NCBI RefSeq assembly: GCF_001187505.1
Contig: NZ_CP012150.1
Coordinates: 6,606,048-6,670,047, forward strand
Origin: Mycolicibacterium goodii
GTDB lineage: Bacteria > Actinomycetota > Actinomycetes > Mycobacteriales > Mycobacteriaceae
Reading direction: 5' to 3'
Length of the DNA stretch: 64,000 nucleotides
The notes under the pieces were generated by a model that searched no databases, was not told where the DNA came from, and worked only from the letters and a program-made list of their open reading frames with translations. This document shows positions 1 to 7,919 of the stretch, in pieces (the stretch's first letter is position 1; each line of letters starts with the position of its first letter). Both the position numbers and the translations under genes were made by a program.

Positions 1-305
1 CCTTCACCGACACTCCGAGAACCGAGACGTCATGGAACTGATAGAGGCCCGCGGCCGCCAGGCCCGTGTAGATCAGCACCAGTTGTACCAGGAGCGGGGT
101 TCCGCGGATCACCCAGATGTACACCCCCGCAACCCATCGCACCGCCGACAGGCGCGATCGCCGCATCAGCGCCACGATCAGTCCCGCGACCGTGGCAAGC
201 ACCATCGCGACGATCGAGATCACGACCGTGAGCACCAACCCCTCGAGGAACGCGTCGCTGGGGGTCAGCAGGCTCTTCCAGAAGAATGTCCAGTCGAAGT
301 TCATT
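1..305 (-). CDS. Amino-acid ABC transporter permease (5' part only)
   Basis: Only the first ~101 codons lie in the window; the gene runs off the left edge. The protein begins MNFDWTFFWKSLL and then has a hydrophobic segment (LVLTVVISIVAMVLATVAG) followed by the region VRWVAGVYIWVIRGTPLLVQ. The IRGTPLLVQ stretch is characteristic of permeases of polar amino-acid ABC importers (HisM/GlnP type). The start ATG at 305 lies 9 bases after the stop of the substrate-binding protein gene, so the two are one transcription unit. An ATPase gene is expected further left but is not visible. Substrate is not predictable from this fragment. Confidence 0.85.
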
Positions 306-314
306 GCACCGCAA

Positions 315-1172
315 TCACTTCTGGATCGACAGTTCGCTTTGTCCCCACTGATCGAGGATCTTGTCGTACGTGCCGTCGGATTCGAGGGCTTCGAGCGCTT
401 GCTGGATGGCGTCGTGCAGGGCGGTGTTCCCCTTCAGCGTCGCGGCGCCGATCTTGATGGTGCCGAACGGTTGGCCGGCCATCTGGATCTGTGCGCCGGT
501 CTTGGTCTCGTAGTAGCCGATGGTCTCGGCGGTGTCGAGGTAGGCGTCGACCTGGCCGTTCTGCACTTGCTGTATCGACACGTCGGCGTGGTTGTTGCGG
601 TTGATGTCGACCGGCGGCTTGCCCGCCGCGGTGCATTTGTCGGACTGTTCCTGCGACAGCACCTCGGCTGTCGTGCCCACGGCCACCATCACCTTCTTGC
701 CGCAGAGACTGTCGTCCATCCCGGTGATCGCGGCGGGATGTGCCTTGGACACGGCGATGCCCGTGCCTGAGTAGACGTACGGGACGAAGTCGACCACCTT
801 CTCCCGCTCTGGCTTGATGTAGAGCTGAGCCATGATCACGTCGCACTGCTTGGCCTGCAGTGTCGGGATGACGGCGGCGAACGCCGACTGCACGAACTCG
901 GGCTTGAGACCGAGATTCGCCGCGATGGCCTTGCCCAGATCCACCTCACTGCCCACCAGGTCACCGCTTTCGTCGTGGTAGACGCTGGGTGGCGTGCCGT
1001 CGTTGGGGGCGCAGATCTTCAACGTGTCGGCGGTGAGGATTGCCGGTGGCGTCACCTTGGCGGGACCGGTCGGCGCGGGCGCGGCGCCCTCCGAAGAGGA
1101 GCACCCGGCCAGCGATCCGGCGAGCGACACTGCGGCGAAACCCACGGCAAGAACAGTGAGAGCGGTTTTCAC
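315..1172 (-). CDS. Amino-acid ABC transporter substrate-binding lipoprotein
   Basis: 285 aa. The N-terminus is a lipoprotein signal: positive start (MKTALTV), hydrophobic stretch, then the lipobox SLAGC with Cys at about residue 24, followed by a Ser/Gly/Ala/Pro linker. The remainder is a bacterial extracellular solute-binding protein family 3 fold (LKICAPNDGTPPSVYHDESG; GSEVDLGKAIAANLGLK; CDVIMAQLYIKPEREKVVDFVPYV), the family that delivers polar amino acids or opines to ABC permeases. It should be anchored outside the cytoplasmic membrane and hand substrate to the permease encoded next. A tandem palindrome lies 33-67 bases upstream of its start, between it and a TetR gene on the same strand, suggesting local repression. 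Confidence 0.9.
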   Translation of the reverse strand: MKTALTVLAVGFAAVSLAGSLAGCSSSEGAAPAPTGPAKVTPPAILTADTLKICAPNDGTPPSVYHDESGDLVGSEVDLGKAIAANLGLKPEFVQSAFAAVIPTLQAKQCDVIMAQLYIKPEREKVVDFVPYVYSGTGIAVSKAHPAAITGMDDSLCGKKVMVAVGTTAEVLSQEQSDKCTAAGKPPVDINRNNHADVSIQQVQNGQVDAYLDTAETIGYYETKTGAQIQMAGQPFGTIKIGAATLKGNTALHDAIQQALEALESDGTYDKILDQWGQSELSIQK

Positions 1173-1204
1173 GATTACCTCCGGATTGAACGGGCCGGAC
1201 CTTC

Positions 1205-1238
1205 CCTATCGAACGATAGGCGCCTATCGGCCGATAGG
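1205..1238. promoter_or_regulatory. Tandem palindromic operator upstream of the ABC transporter genes
   Basis: Two nearly identical 16-bp palindromes: CCTATCGAACGATAGG at 1205-1220 and CCTATCGGCCGATAGG at 1223-1238. Each has 7-bp arms (CCTATCG/CGATAGG); the second is fully symmetric. Their centres are 18 bp apart. The pair sits between the stop of the TetR-family gene (1315) and the start of the substrate-binding protein gene (1172), where an operator for the transporter would be expected. Binding by the adjacent TetR protein is inferred from position and symmetry. Confidence 0.7.
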
Positions 1239-1314
1239 CACCCGGAATGGAGGTAATTAACGACGAATTGACCTGAGAAATACTCCGGTCACCTGCAAGC
1301 GCCGCGACGCCGGG

Positions 1315-1992
1315 TCAACGACCAGCCGGCAAGACGCCCTTGACCAGGCGATTTTCGGTGATCGCCCGGATCCGCGGGAGGTCGGTCGGGTCCACCATGA
1401 CGGCCCGCAGCACGAAATCAGCGGCCTGCAGAGGTCGCCGCACCCGCATCCGACCGGTAGGGCCGCCCTGCTCACGCAAGGCTTCGAACATCACGCCGTT
1501 CGCCGCGCGCAGAACGAAACTCGCTTCGAAGTCGACGAACTCACCGGCGTCGGTCCCCGACCGGATCAGCGTCTCGACGAGATCATGGAACAGTTCGATG
1601 CCACGCCTCTCCTCGTCGAACTCCGGCATGGCCAGCACGGCGTCCTGGTACAGGCCCCTGGCGTCGAAAGGCTGCGCGAGGATCTCACGAACGTCGCACG
1701 CCACGGTCAGATGGAGTTTCTCGGCCCACGTCGACTCTTCGGCGAGGCGCTGCCGCACCCGGTCGATCGACGGACCGAGATCCAACTCCACCAGAGTGCG
1801 GAAGATCTCCTGCTTCGCGCTGAAGTGGTGGAACAGCGACGGCTGGCGAATCGAGACCGCATCGGCGATGTCCCGTGTCGAGGTGCCGAAATACCCGCGC
1901 TGAGCGAACAGTTGCGACGCGGCCAGAAGAATCCTGCCCCGCGTCGCCGTCCAGTCCACCGGCGTGGGCTGCCATCCCGGGGTGTACTTCAC
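1315..1992 (-). CDS. TetR-family transcriptional regulator
   Basis: About 225 aa from a GTG start at 1992. The N-terminal helix-turn-helix is typical of TetR proteins: TRGRILLAASQLFAQRGYFGTSTRDIADAVSIRQPSLFHHFSAKQEIF (about residues 14-61), followed by an all-helical ligand/dimerisation domain. It begins 10 bases after the guaA stop codon and reads in the same direction as the ABC transporter genes downstream. The open frame continues upstream into guaA, so the start is a choice; GTG 1992 is the first in-frame candidate outside guaA, with only a weak GGGAG-like ribosome site. Likely role: repressor of the neighbouring transporter through the tandem palindrome at 1205-1238. Ligand unknown. Confidence 0.85.
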   Translation of the reverse strand: MKYTPGWQPTPVDWTATRGRILLAASQLFAQRGYFGTSTRDIADAVSIRQPSLFHHFSAKQEIFRTLVELDLGPSIDRVRQRLAEESTWAEKLHLTVACDVREILAQPFDARGLYQDAVLAMPEFDEERRGIELFHDLVETLIRSGTDAGEFVDFEASFVLRAANGVMFEALREQGGPTGRMRVRRPLQAADFVLRAVMVDPTDLPRIRAITENRLVKGVLPAGR

Positions 1993-2002
1993 GAGGAGGC
2001 GA

Positions 2003-3571
2003 TCACTCCCACTCGATGGTGCCCGGCGGCTTGCTGGTGATGTCCAGCACCACGCGGTTGACCTCGCGCACCTCATTGGTGATGCGGGTCGAAATGCGTT
2101 CCAGCACTTCGTAAGGCACCCGCGTCCAGTCGGCGGTCATGGCGTCCTCGCTGGACACCGGTCGCAGCACGATCGGATGCCCGTAGGTGCGTCCGTCGCC
2201 CTGCACACCGACGGAGCGGACGTCGGCCAGCAGCACCACCGGACACTGCCAGATCTGATTGTCCAGACCGGCGGCCGTCAGTTCCTCGCGCGCGATGGCG
2301 TCGGCGCGACGCAGCGTCTCCAACCGCTCGGCGGTGACCTCACCGACGATCCGGATTCCGAGGCCAGGACCCGGGAAAGGTTGGCGCGCAACGATTTCCT
2401 CGGGAAGGCCGAGTTCCCGGCCGACCGCGCGGACCTCGTCTTTGAACAGCAGCCGCAACGGCTCGACGAGCTTGAACTTCAGGTCGTCGGGCAACCCGCC
2501 GACGTTGTGGTGACTCTTGATGTTGGCCGTCCCGGAGCCGCCGCCGGATTCCACGACGTCGGGGTACAGCGTGCCCTGCACCAGGAACTCGATGTCGCCG
2601 TCGCCGGCCGCGCCATCTGCTACGAGGTCGCGCACCGCGCCCTCGAACGCGCGGATGAACTCCCGGCCGATGATCTTGCGCTTGCCCTCGGGATTGGTCA
2701 CACCGGTCAGCGCTTCCAGGAACCGGTCGGCCACGTCGACGGTGACCAGTCTCGCGCCGGTCGCGGCGACGAAGTCCCGCTGCACCTGCGCACGCTCACC
2801 GGCGCGCAGCAGGCCGTGGTCGACGAACACACAGGTCAGCCGGTCCCCGATCGCGCGCTGCACGAGAGCGGCGGCGACGGCGGAGTCCACGCCGCCGGAC
2901 AGGCCGCAGATCGCGCGGCCGTCGCCGATCTGCTCGCGCACCGCTTCGATCAGCTGATCGGCGATGTTGGCGGGTGTCCAGGTCGCGTCGATCCCGGCGA
3001 AGTCGTGCAGGAACCGGCTGAGCACCTGCTGGCCGTGCGGCGAGTGCAGTACCTCGGGGTGATACTGCACGCCCGCGAGCCGGCGCGCGCGGTTCTCGAA
3101 GCCTGCGACGGGGGCTCCGGCGCTGGAGGCGACCACGTCGAAGCCCTCGGGCGCCGCGGTCACCGCGTCGCCATGGCTCATCCACACCGGCTGCGTGGCG
3201 GGCAGCTCGGAATGCAGGTCGCCGCCTGCCACCTTCAGCTCGGTGCGGCCGAACTCACTGGTTCCGGTGCGCTCGACGGTGCCGCCAAGGGCCTGAGCCA
3301 TGGCCTGGAAGCCGTAGCAGATGCCGAACACCGGCACGTCGAGGTCGAAAAGCGCCGGGTCGAGTTGCGGTGCGCCCTCGCTGTAGACGCTGGCAGGCCC
3401 GCCCGACAGCACGATGGCCTGGGGATCCCTGGCCTTGATCTCCTCCACACCGGCGGTGTGCGGAACCACTTCCGAATACACCCGCGCCTCGCGGACCCGC
3501 CGTGCGATCAGCTGGGCGTACTGCGCGCCGTAGTCGATGACGAGGACGGGGCGGGGAGATTCTGATGCCAC
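2003..3571 (-). CDS. guaA: GMP synthase (glutamine-hydrolysing)
   Basis: 522 aa, full length. It aminates XMP to GMP using glutamine and ATP, the last step of guanylate synthesis, in the cytoplasm. The N-terminal class I glutamine amidotransferase domain has the nucleophile Cys85 (FGICYGFQ) and the His171/Glu173 pair (YHPEV). The ATP-pyrophosphatase domain follows with the PP-loop SGGVDS at 225-230. The C-terminal dimerisation domain carries [13 protein letters not shown] and ends [10 protein letters not shown] TetR gene starts 10 bases after the stop. The guaB2/guaB3 genes of the same pathway lie about 12 kb away on the same strand. Confidence 0.98.
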   Translation of the reverse strand: MASESPRPVLVIDYGAQYAQLIARRVREARVYSEVVPHTAGVEEIKARDPQAIVLSGGPASVYSEGAPQLDPALFDLDVPVFGICYGFQAMAQALGGTVERTGTSEFGRTELKVAGGDLHSELPATQPVWMSHGDAVTAAPEGFDVVASSAGAPVAGFENRARRLAGVQYHPEVLHSPHGQQVLSRFLHDFAGIDATWTPANIADQLIEAVREQIGDGRAICGLSGGVDSAVAAALVQRAIGDRLTCVFVDHGLLRAGERAQVQRDFVAATGARLVTVDVADRFLEALTGVTNPEGKRKIIGREFIRAFEGAVRDLVADGAAGDGDIEFLVQGTLYPDVVESGGGSGTANIKSHHNVGGLPDDLKFKLVEPLRLLFKDEVRAVGRELGLPEEIVARQPFPGPGLGIRIVGEVTAERLETLRRADAIAREELTAAGLDNQIWQCPVVLLADVRSVGVQGDGRTYGHPIVLRPVSSEDAMTADWTRVPYEVLERISTRITNEVREVNRVVLDITSKPPGTIEWE

Positions 3572-3820
3572 CGCAACAGTCTAAGAGCCGCGCTGGTCGT
3601 TGCCGCTGGTACCCGGCCCGGTGTTGACCCTCTGGGTACGAACGAATGCCGGTAAGACTTCGAATCAGCTACCCGAATCGTCCAGCGCAGTGGCCACTCG
3701 ACTGATCGCTTCAGCCGATTTGTCGTCCGTTCGATCGATACCTTGCGCCGCGGCAATTATCTTTTGACCAGTCTCCTGAAGCCGTCGCACCGCGTCTAAC
3801 TGGCTGTAGGTCGTGTCAAG

Positions 3821-4145
3821 ACTGTTGGTGGGTGCAAGGCACCGACATCCGGGATGCGGGTGTTGTGGGTTCGTGTGTGGTGTCGGTGGCTGGCCAGGGA
3901 CTGACCGGGGGGCCGGGCGCCCACGTTGACGTATGCGACCTCGGCAGGGGTCATCTGGCGTCGTTCGGGCTGCCTTGGAGGCGAAGGGTCGGGTGCCAAG
4001 TTAGACGCGGCGTAACCTGCGGAGGTCCGCCATAACGCCGGCGGCATCTGATCCGGCCCTTCGTCCCGTCTGTTCAGCGTGGCACTGCCGACGGGACTTG
4101 TGAAGGTGGGATTGAGGCTGGTCCTTTCGTCGATGGCGAGGTTGG
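3821..4145 (-). ncRNA. Candidate bridge/seeker RNA region of the IS110-family element
   Basis: These 325 bases follow the transposase stop and reach the element's end. They contain no convincing reading frame but are rich in short inverted repeats, e.g. GGTGC-AAG-GCACC near 3830-3842. In IS1111-type members of the IS110 family, a structured RNA that directs target choice is encoded in the non-coding segment downstream of the transposase (published for other elements). Location and length fit; the RNA boundaries and its target- and donor-binding loops are not established here. Confidence 0.35.
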
Positions 4146-5361
4146 TCAAACCCAGCGGGCCGGGTCGTAGGCGGTGTGGTCGCGCACCAAGGCGTGGGCG
4201 ATGCGGTTGGCACGGTGGGCCAGCGCACAGGCGATGACCCCGCCACGTTTGCCGCGAGCTTTGAGTCCGCCGGCGTAAGCCTTGGCCGCCGGTTCGGTCA
4301 GCCATAGGCCGAGGCCGAGGTCGATCAAGGCGCGGCGCAAGGCCACGCTGCCCTCGCGACTGATGCCGCCGTCACGGCGTTTGTGGGCGGATTCGTACTG
4401 CATCGGTGAGAGTCCCGAGGCCCGGTAGATTTGTCGCGGGCCGGGCCAACGGGACGGATCACCCAGGGCTGCTGCGTAATTGGCTACTCGCACCACACCC
4501 CAACCCGGAACGGTGGTCAGGGTGGCGAACGGGCTGCGCGGCAACAGCACTGCCAACGCGGCCTCAGCGGCCTGGATCTGTGAATCTAGGTCGGCGAGCA
4601 GGTTCAGGTCGGCGGCCAGGATCTGGCGGGAGATCGCCGCGTCCCGGGTAGGCAGCGCATCGCGGGCTGCGGCGACCAGCCGCTCGGCGACGGGACGGCG
4701 CAGCTGCAGGTCGCGTGCCGCGGCGAAACGGATCAGCCGATTCACTCCGAGGGCGGCCAGCCGGCAGGGGTCGGAGAACTCCCGCGGCGACCAGCCGGCC
4801 GATCTTGGTGGCCAACACATCCGGCAGCGCCAGGGTCAGCCCAGGAAACGCCCGATCCAGCTGCCCGAGCAACTGATTCTTTGTCGCCGTGCGCGTGGTG
4901 ACCCGCCGGCTTCGGTGTCCCGCCCAGGCGCTGAGCTCGCCGATCACGACATCGCGGTCGGCGATGGCGCGCCCGCGCCCGGCCAGCGCCAGCTCGGTGA
5001 TCGCCTCCAGATCGATCACGTCAGTCTTGATCCGGCGTCGGCCCTGCGCGCGGCGCTGCTCGGCGACATGGGCGGGATTGAGCTCCAACACCTCCCAGCC
5101 ATCGGGCCAGCGGTGATCAAGCACTGGGCGGTGATAGTGGCCAGCAGCCTCCACTGCCACCTTGACCTGCCCCGACACCGGAACTGCCGCCATCACGCTC
5201 GCCGCCGCAGCACCCAAGCCTGAGCGGTTCATCGTGAACTCTGTCGGGCTGACCAGCAGATGACGTGCAGCATCGGTCACCGAAAACAAGGCCGAGGTCT
5301 TGCCCACATCAACAGCAACGACGATCGTGGACGACGTGACTGGAGCACACTGCACAGACAC
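4146..5361 (-). pseudogene. IS110-family (DEDD) transposase, frameshifted
   Basis: GTG start at 5361 with CGGAGG upstream. The first frame encodes the RuvC-like DEDD domain: Asp18 (VVAVDVGK), Glu71 (VAVEAAGHYH), Asp114 and Asp117 (KTDVIDLEA). At the CCC run 4781-4783 (GGG in the coding strand) the frame shifts; removing one G restores LVAAEFSDPCRLAALG and continues into the second frame. That frame carries the C-terminal transposase domain (TVPGWGVVRVANYAAALGDPSRW; YRASGLSP; SREGSVALRRAL) and ends at 4146. Intact length would be ~405 aa, normal for the family. The family recombines DNA with a catalytic Ser in the C-terminal domain. A programmed shift is possible but nothing like a slippery heptamer was seen. 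Confidence 0.85.
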
Positions 5362-5377
5362 AAAACACCTCCGGGGT

Positions 5378-5448
5378 GTGTCAGGAGGTCCCACGTGCGA
5401 CAACACGCGGACCCCACAAAGGATCAGTTACAGATCCCTTCCTGACAC
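5378..5448. repeat. Inverted repeat in the transposase leader
   Basis: GTGTCAGGA at 5378-5386 and its exact complement TCCTGACAC at 5440-5448 flank a 53-base loop just upstream of the transposase start. The palindrome CCTCCGGAGG at 5448-5457 adjoins the outer arm. The structure could fold in the leader RNA or act as a subterminal recognition site. Function is not known. Confidence 0.5.
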
Positions 5449-5692
5449 CTCCGGAGGCATTTGAGAAGGACCAACTCGATCTATATCAACGCTTCGGCGT
5501 GCATCGAATTGCAATATGCCAGCAGTGCCGGTCCCGTGGAGAAACCGGGGTTCCCTTCATGGGCAATGGCTCCTGAGTCGTAGAGAGTCATGACGCGCGC
5601 CCTCGCCTCTTCGGCCTTATCGTCAATCAGTTCGCCAGAGTTCTTCACTTCCTCTGGCCTGATGTGAATATCGTCCGTCAAGGAACCTCCTC

Positions 5693-6076
5693 CTACAGTC
5701 CGTCGTCGCCGCTCACACATGCGGCCGGCGACATGGAGCCAATCTGTTGCATATTTCCGTAGTAAATTGACGCTGTAATTAAGATTGGAGCCATGATGAC
5801 CGCATAAACAACAAGAATCCAGACGGTGGTCATTCGGAAGCCATCGCTCGTGAGAATTATTGCCAAAACACCTGCAATGACCGCGATTACCAACGCCACG
5901 ACACCGGTGTGAAAAAGGGTCAACGGGGCCGGTATCTGCGCCAGACATTGATGGGCTGGGATTTGCTGACGCCGGTAAGCGGCCACTCCAACAAATCCCG
6001 CAAGAGCCCATATGGCAACCATTCCCGCGATCGCCCCAATCGCGCTCGATATCGCACTGCAGCATTTGACGATCAC
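5693..6076 (-). CDS. Small multi-pass membrane protein of the T7SS-associated island
   Basis: 127 aa from a GTG at 6076 that overlaps the upstream stop by 4 bases (GTGA), so translation is probably coupled. It has about three hydrophobic segments: AIGAIAGMVAIWALAGFVGVAA, FHTGVVALVIAVIAGVLAIIL and TVWILVVYAVIMAPILITASIYY, then a short tail with Cys. No known family was recognised. Base composition is lower in GC than the surrounding core genes. Position between a T7SS-substrate remnant and an EspC-like gene suggests a protective or secretion-linked membrane role, which is inference only. Confidence 0.7.
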   Translation of the reverse strand: MIVKCCSAISSAIGAIAGMVAIWALAGFVGVAAYRRQQIPAHQCLAQIPAPLTLFHTGVVALVIAVIAGVLAIILTSDGFRMTTVWILVVYAVIMAPILITASIYYGNMQQIGSMSPAACVSGDDGL

Positions 6077-6489
6077 AGCGCAGATCCTTGACTAACGGCA
6101 CCACACGTTGGCAAAGAACTGTCCAAGAAATCGAAAGGATGGGCGTACGCAACGGCGGAAAACACCAAAATTATGGCCGCAATGACAAAGACCACGGACA
6201 CGCCACGACGCGAGGGCGTACGACCGCCAAACCGCCCCAACACGAGCGCTAGCAGCGACGCGATTACAGCCGCAGATAATGCCCCCAATGCAATCAACCA
6301 CAACACGGGCTCGAACGGCGCTACGTCGAGCACTCGTTTCGTACACGGGGCCCGCAGAATCGTGTCGAGGCGATAGGTATCGATACGTTCGAGGCTCGCG
6401 GCGGCTGCGGTGCCGACCAGTAGCATTACGAAGCTGACTAGGGTAAGTGCCGCGGTTGTAGCCGAGACTTTCCTCGGGCCCTTTACCAT
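6073..6489 (-). CDS. Small multi-pass membrane protein of the T7SS-associated island
   Basis: 138 aa, ATG at 6489 overlapping the end of the upstream amidase-like remnant (ATGGTAA). Hydrophobic segments are seen near residues 11-32 (LTLVSFVMLLVGTAAAA), 62-84 (VLWLIALGALSAAVIASLLALVL) and 97-116 (VSVVFVIAAIILVFSAVAYA), with an extracytoplasmic-looking loop containing Cys. No family recognised. It shares the overlapping arrangement and lower GC of its neighbour (5693-6076). Two small membrane genes directly behind a secreted-enzyme gene resemble immunity genes for a cell-wall-acting effector; this is inferred from layout. Confidence 0.7.
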   Translation of the reverse strand: MVKGPRKVSATTAALTLVSFVMLLVGTAAAASLERIDTYRLDTILRAPCTKRVLDVAPFEPVLWLIALGALSAAVIASLLALVLGRFGGRTPSRRGVSVVFVIAAIILVFSAVAYAHPFDFLDSSLPTCGAVSQGSAL

Positions 6490-6927
6490 GTGAGCCTTGG
6501 ACGCACAATGGTGTAATGCTGGCCGCCCTCTCCTTGCTCGATAAGCGGAATCCGGCCATAGAGGCTCGAGTTCTGCGCACTTGGAGTGTGTTGCGAATAC
6601 AAAACGTCGCCGTCAGGAAGTACTGCGGTCACGAGTGCGGCATGGTGAGACTCTCCATCTACATTACCGCCCGGCCCATCGGCATAATCGAAGTAAGTTA
6701 CATCCCCCGGGCGGGCTCCGGAAAAAGCCACCTCATCCAAGCCTTCTCAAGTCCGCCTTCGCGAGATCGCCGAGAGCGTCGTACCAGTTGTTGTCTAAGG
6801 CGCGCACACCATTGGCATGAATCTCATCACACGTGTCGTCGTGAAGTATCGAGGCTGTTCGCAAGTCCAGGCCCACCTCGTGCCAAAGTTGCGGCTGCGC
6901 AGTACGAAGATTTGAGAAGGTGACCAC
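6483..6927 (-). pseudogene. Broken T7SS substrate with C-terminal amidase-like domain
   Basis: Two frames. The first, best started at GTG 6927 behind AGGGGGA (ATG 6957 is an alternative), encodes a helical N-terminus typical of mycobacterial ESX-exported proteins (TFSNLRTAQPQLWHEVG...) and stops at 6733. The second (6740-6483) encodes GARPGDVTYFDYADG...SHHAALVTAVL...LYSQHTPS, which resembles the C-terminal half of the putative amidase domain Amidase_6, including its His and the SQHT motif. The part of that domain bearing the catalytic Cys and most of the linker are missing, so an internal deletion plus frameshift is likely. Two separate small genes are a weaker alternative. Confidence 0.6.
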
Positions 6928-7148
6928 CCGTTCCCCCTGAGATGACTTTCCGCTCATTACGTTAAGGCACGCAGGGCGCGCCCCTGACGTGAGATCTCCC
7001 TCTCCGGCAAACCGATGCCTGTCCCACTCCGAGATTGATCGAACCGGATTGCGGTAACCCAGACAGATAACACTTGCCGAAAGTGCACCTCGGCGTCTGT
7101 CCCGTTGTGGTGGGGTGACATGTAGCAAGCCGACGGAAGCGAGGACCT

Positions 7149-7919
7149 GTGCTGGGGCTCCCTGAGCAGATCACGGCGTGCCTGTTCGACCTGGATGGCG
7201 TGCTCACCGACACGGCAAGCGTGCACAAGAAAGCCTGGAAGGCGATGTTCGACGACTATCTGCGGTCGCGGGCGCGGTCCACCGGGGAACCGTTCGTGCC
7301 GTTCGACATCGCCGGCGACTACCTGCGGTACGTCGACGGCAAGCGGCGTGAGGACGGCGTGCGGTCGTTTCTGTCCAGCCGCGGCATCGAACTGCCCGAG
7401 GGCGCACCGGATGATTCCGCCGACGCCGAGACCGTTCACGGGCTGGGAAATCGCAAGAACGACATGTTCCACACGACGTTGCGGAAGGATGGCGTTGAGG
7501 TGTTCGAGGGGTCACGACGGTATCTGGAGGCGGCCGCGACCGCGGACCTGCGGCGCGCGGTGGTGTCGTCGAGCGCCAACACCCGAGAGGTGCTGGAGAT
7601 CACCGGGCTCGCAACGTTGATCGAGCACCGTGTCGACGGGGTGACGATGCGCGACGAGAACCTCACCGGCAAGCCCGCGCCCGACAGTTTCCTGCGTGCC
7701 GCCGAACTGCTGGACGTCGCTCCCGCGCACGCCGCGGTGTTCGAGGACGCGTTGTCGGGTGTGGCCGCCGGGCGCGCCGGCAAGTTCGGCTTCGTCGTCG
7801 GCGTCGACCGGGTGGGCCAGGCCGAGCAACTGCGCCGCGACGGGGCCGACGTAGTGGTGACCGACCTGGCGCAACTGCTGCCCACCTCGGAGCGGCCGGC
7901 AGAGCGGCCACAGCCATGA
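7149..7919 (+). CDS. HAD-superfamily beta-phosphoglucomutase-like hydrolase
   Basis: 256 aa, GTG start with GAGGA just upstream. HAD motif I is [10 protein letters not shown] (about residues 13-22, nucleophile Asp plus Asp+2), followed by the cap domain, motif [10 protein letters not shown], motif III Lys in GKPAPDSF, and motif [10 protein letters not shown]. This is the beta-phosphoglucomutase subfamily (Rv3400-like), which converts beta-glucose-1-phosphate to glucose-6-phosphate. It overlaps the following GH65 gene by 4 bases, a classic pairing in which a disaccharide phosphorylase releases beta-Glc-1-P for the mutase. Confidence 0.92.
   Translation: MLGLPEQITACLFDLDGVLTDTASVHKKAWKAMFDDYLRSRARSTGEPFVPFDIAGDYLRYVDGKRREDGVRSFLSSRGIELPEGAPDDSADAETVHGLGNRKNDMFHTTLRKDGVEVFEGSRRYLEAAATADLRRAVVSSSANTREVLEITGLATLIEHRVDGVTMRDENLTGKPAPDSFLRAAELLDVAPAHAAVFEDALSGVAAGRAGKFGFVVGVDRVGQAEQLRRDGADVVVTDLAQLLPTSERPAERPQP

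Larger units (their letters stand above)
3821..5489 (-). mobile_element. IS110-family insertion sequence (IS1111-like layout)
   Basis: About 1.67 kb inserted in the EspC-like gene. Ends were inferred by restoring the interrupted reading frame (EA | LD): the flanks rejoin as GTCAAG|CGCTTC. TCAA occurs at both junctions, so the edges are uncertain by a few bases. There are no long terminal inverted repeats and no clear target duplication, as expected for IS110 elements. One transposase gene (minus strand) is followed by a ~325-base non-coding tail and preceded by a short ~130-base leader. A long non-coding segment after the transposase is the arrangement of the IS1111 subgroup. The transposase frame is broken, so the copy is probably immobile. 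Confidence 0.85.
3665..5681 (-). pseudogene. EspC/WXG100-like small T7SS protein gene split by an IS110-family element
   Basis: The 5' part (5681 down to about 5490) starts at TTG 5681 behind a strong ribosome site (AGGAGGAGG) and encodes 64 residues, MTDDIHIRPEEV...SMHAEA. The 3' part (about 3820 down to TGA at 3665) encodes LDTTYSQLDAVRRL...ALDDSGS. Joined across the insertion they give a ~115-aa, mostly helical protein with the size and late 'D-x-x-x-A' look of ESX secretion-associated EspC/DUF2580 proteins. The family call is from pattern, not a search. It lies 11 bases after a small membrane-protein gene, as the last gene of a compact set. As it stands it yields only a truncated ~66-aa product. 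Confidence 0.7.

Noticed and set aside
1964..3565. 533-codon open frame on the plus strand opposite guaA
   Set aside because: It is the exact antisense of a well-supported gene; its composition is an artefact of GC-rich third positions.
5376..5576. Small plus-strand frame crossing the right end of the IS element
   Set aside because: It spans the insertion junction and is antisense to the interrupted gene; no support.
6733..7128. 131-codon version of the T7SS-like N-terminal fragment
   Set aside because: The first ~57 residues are basic and not ESX-like; the GTG at 6927 with AGGGGGA fits the family start better.
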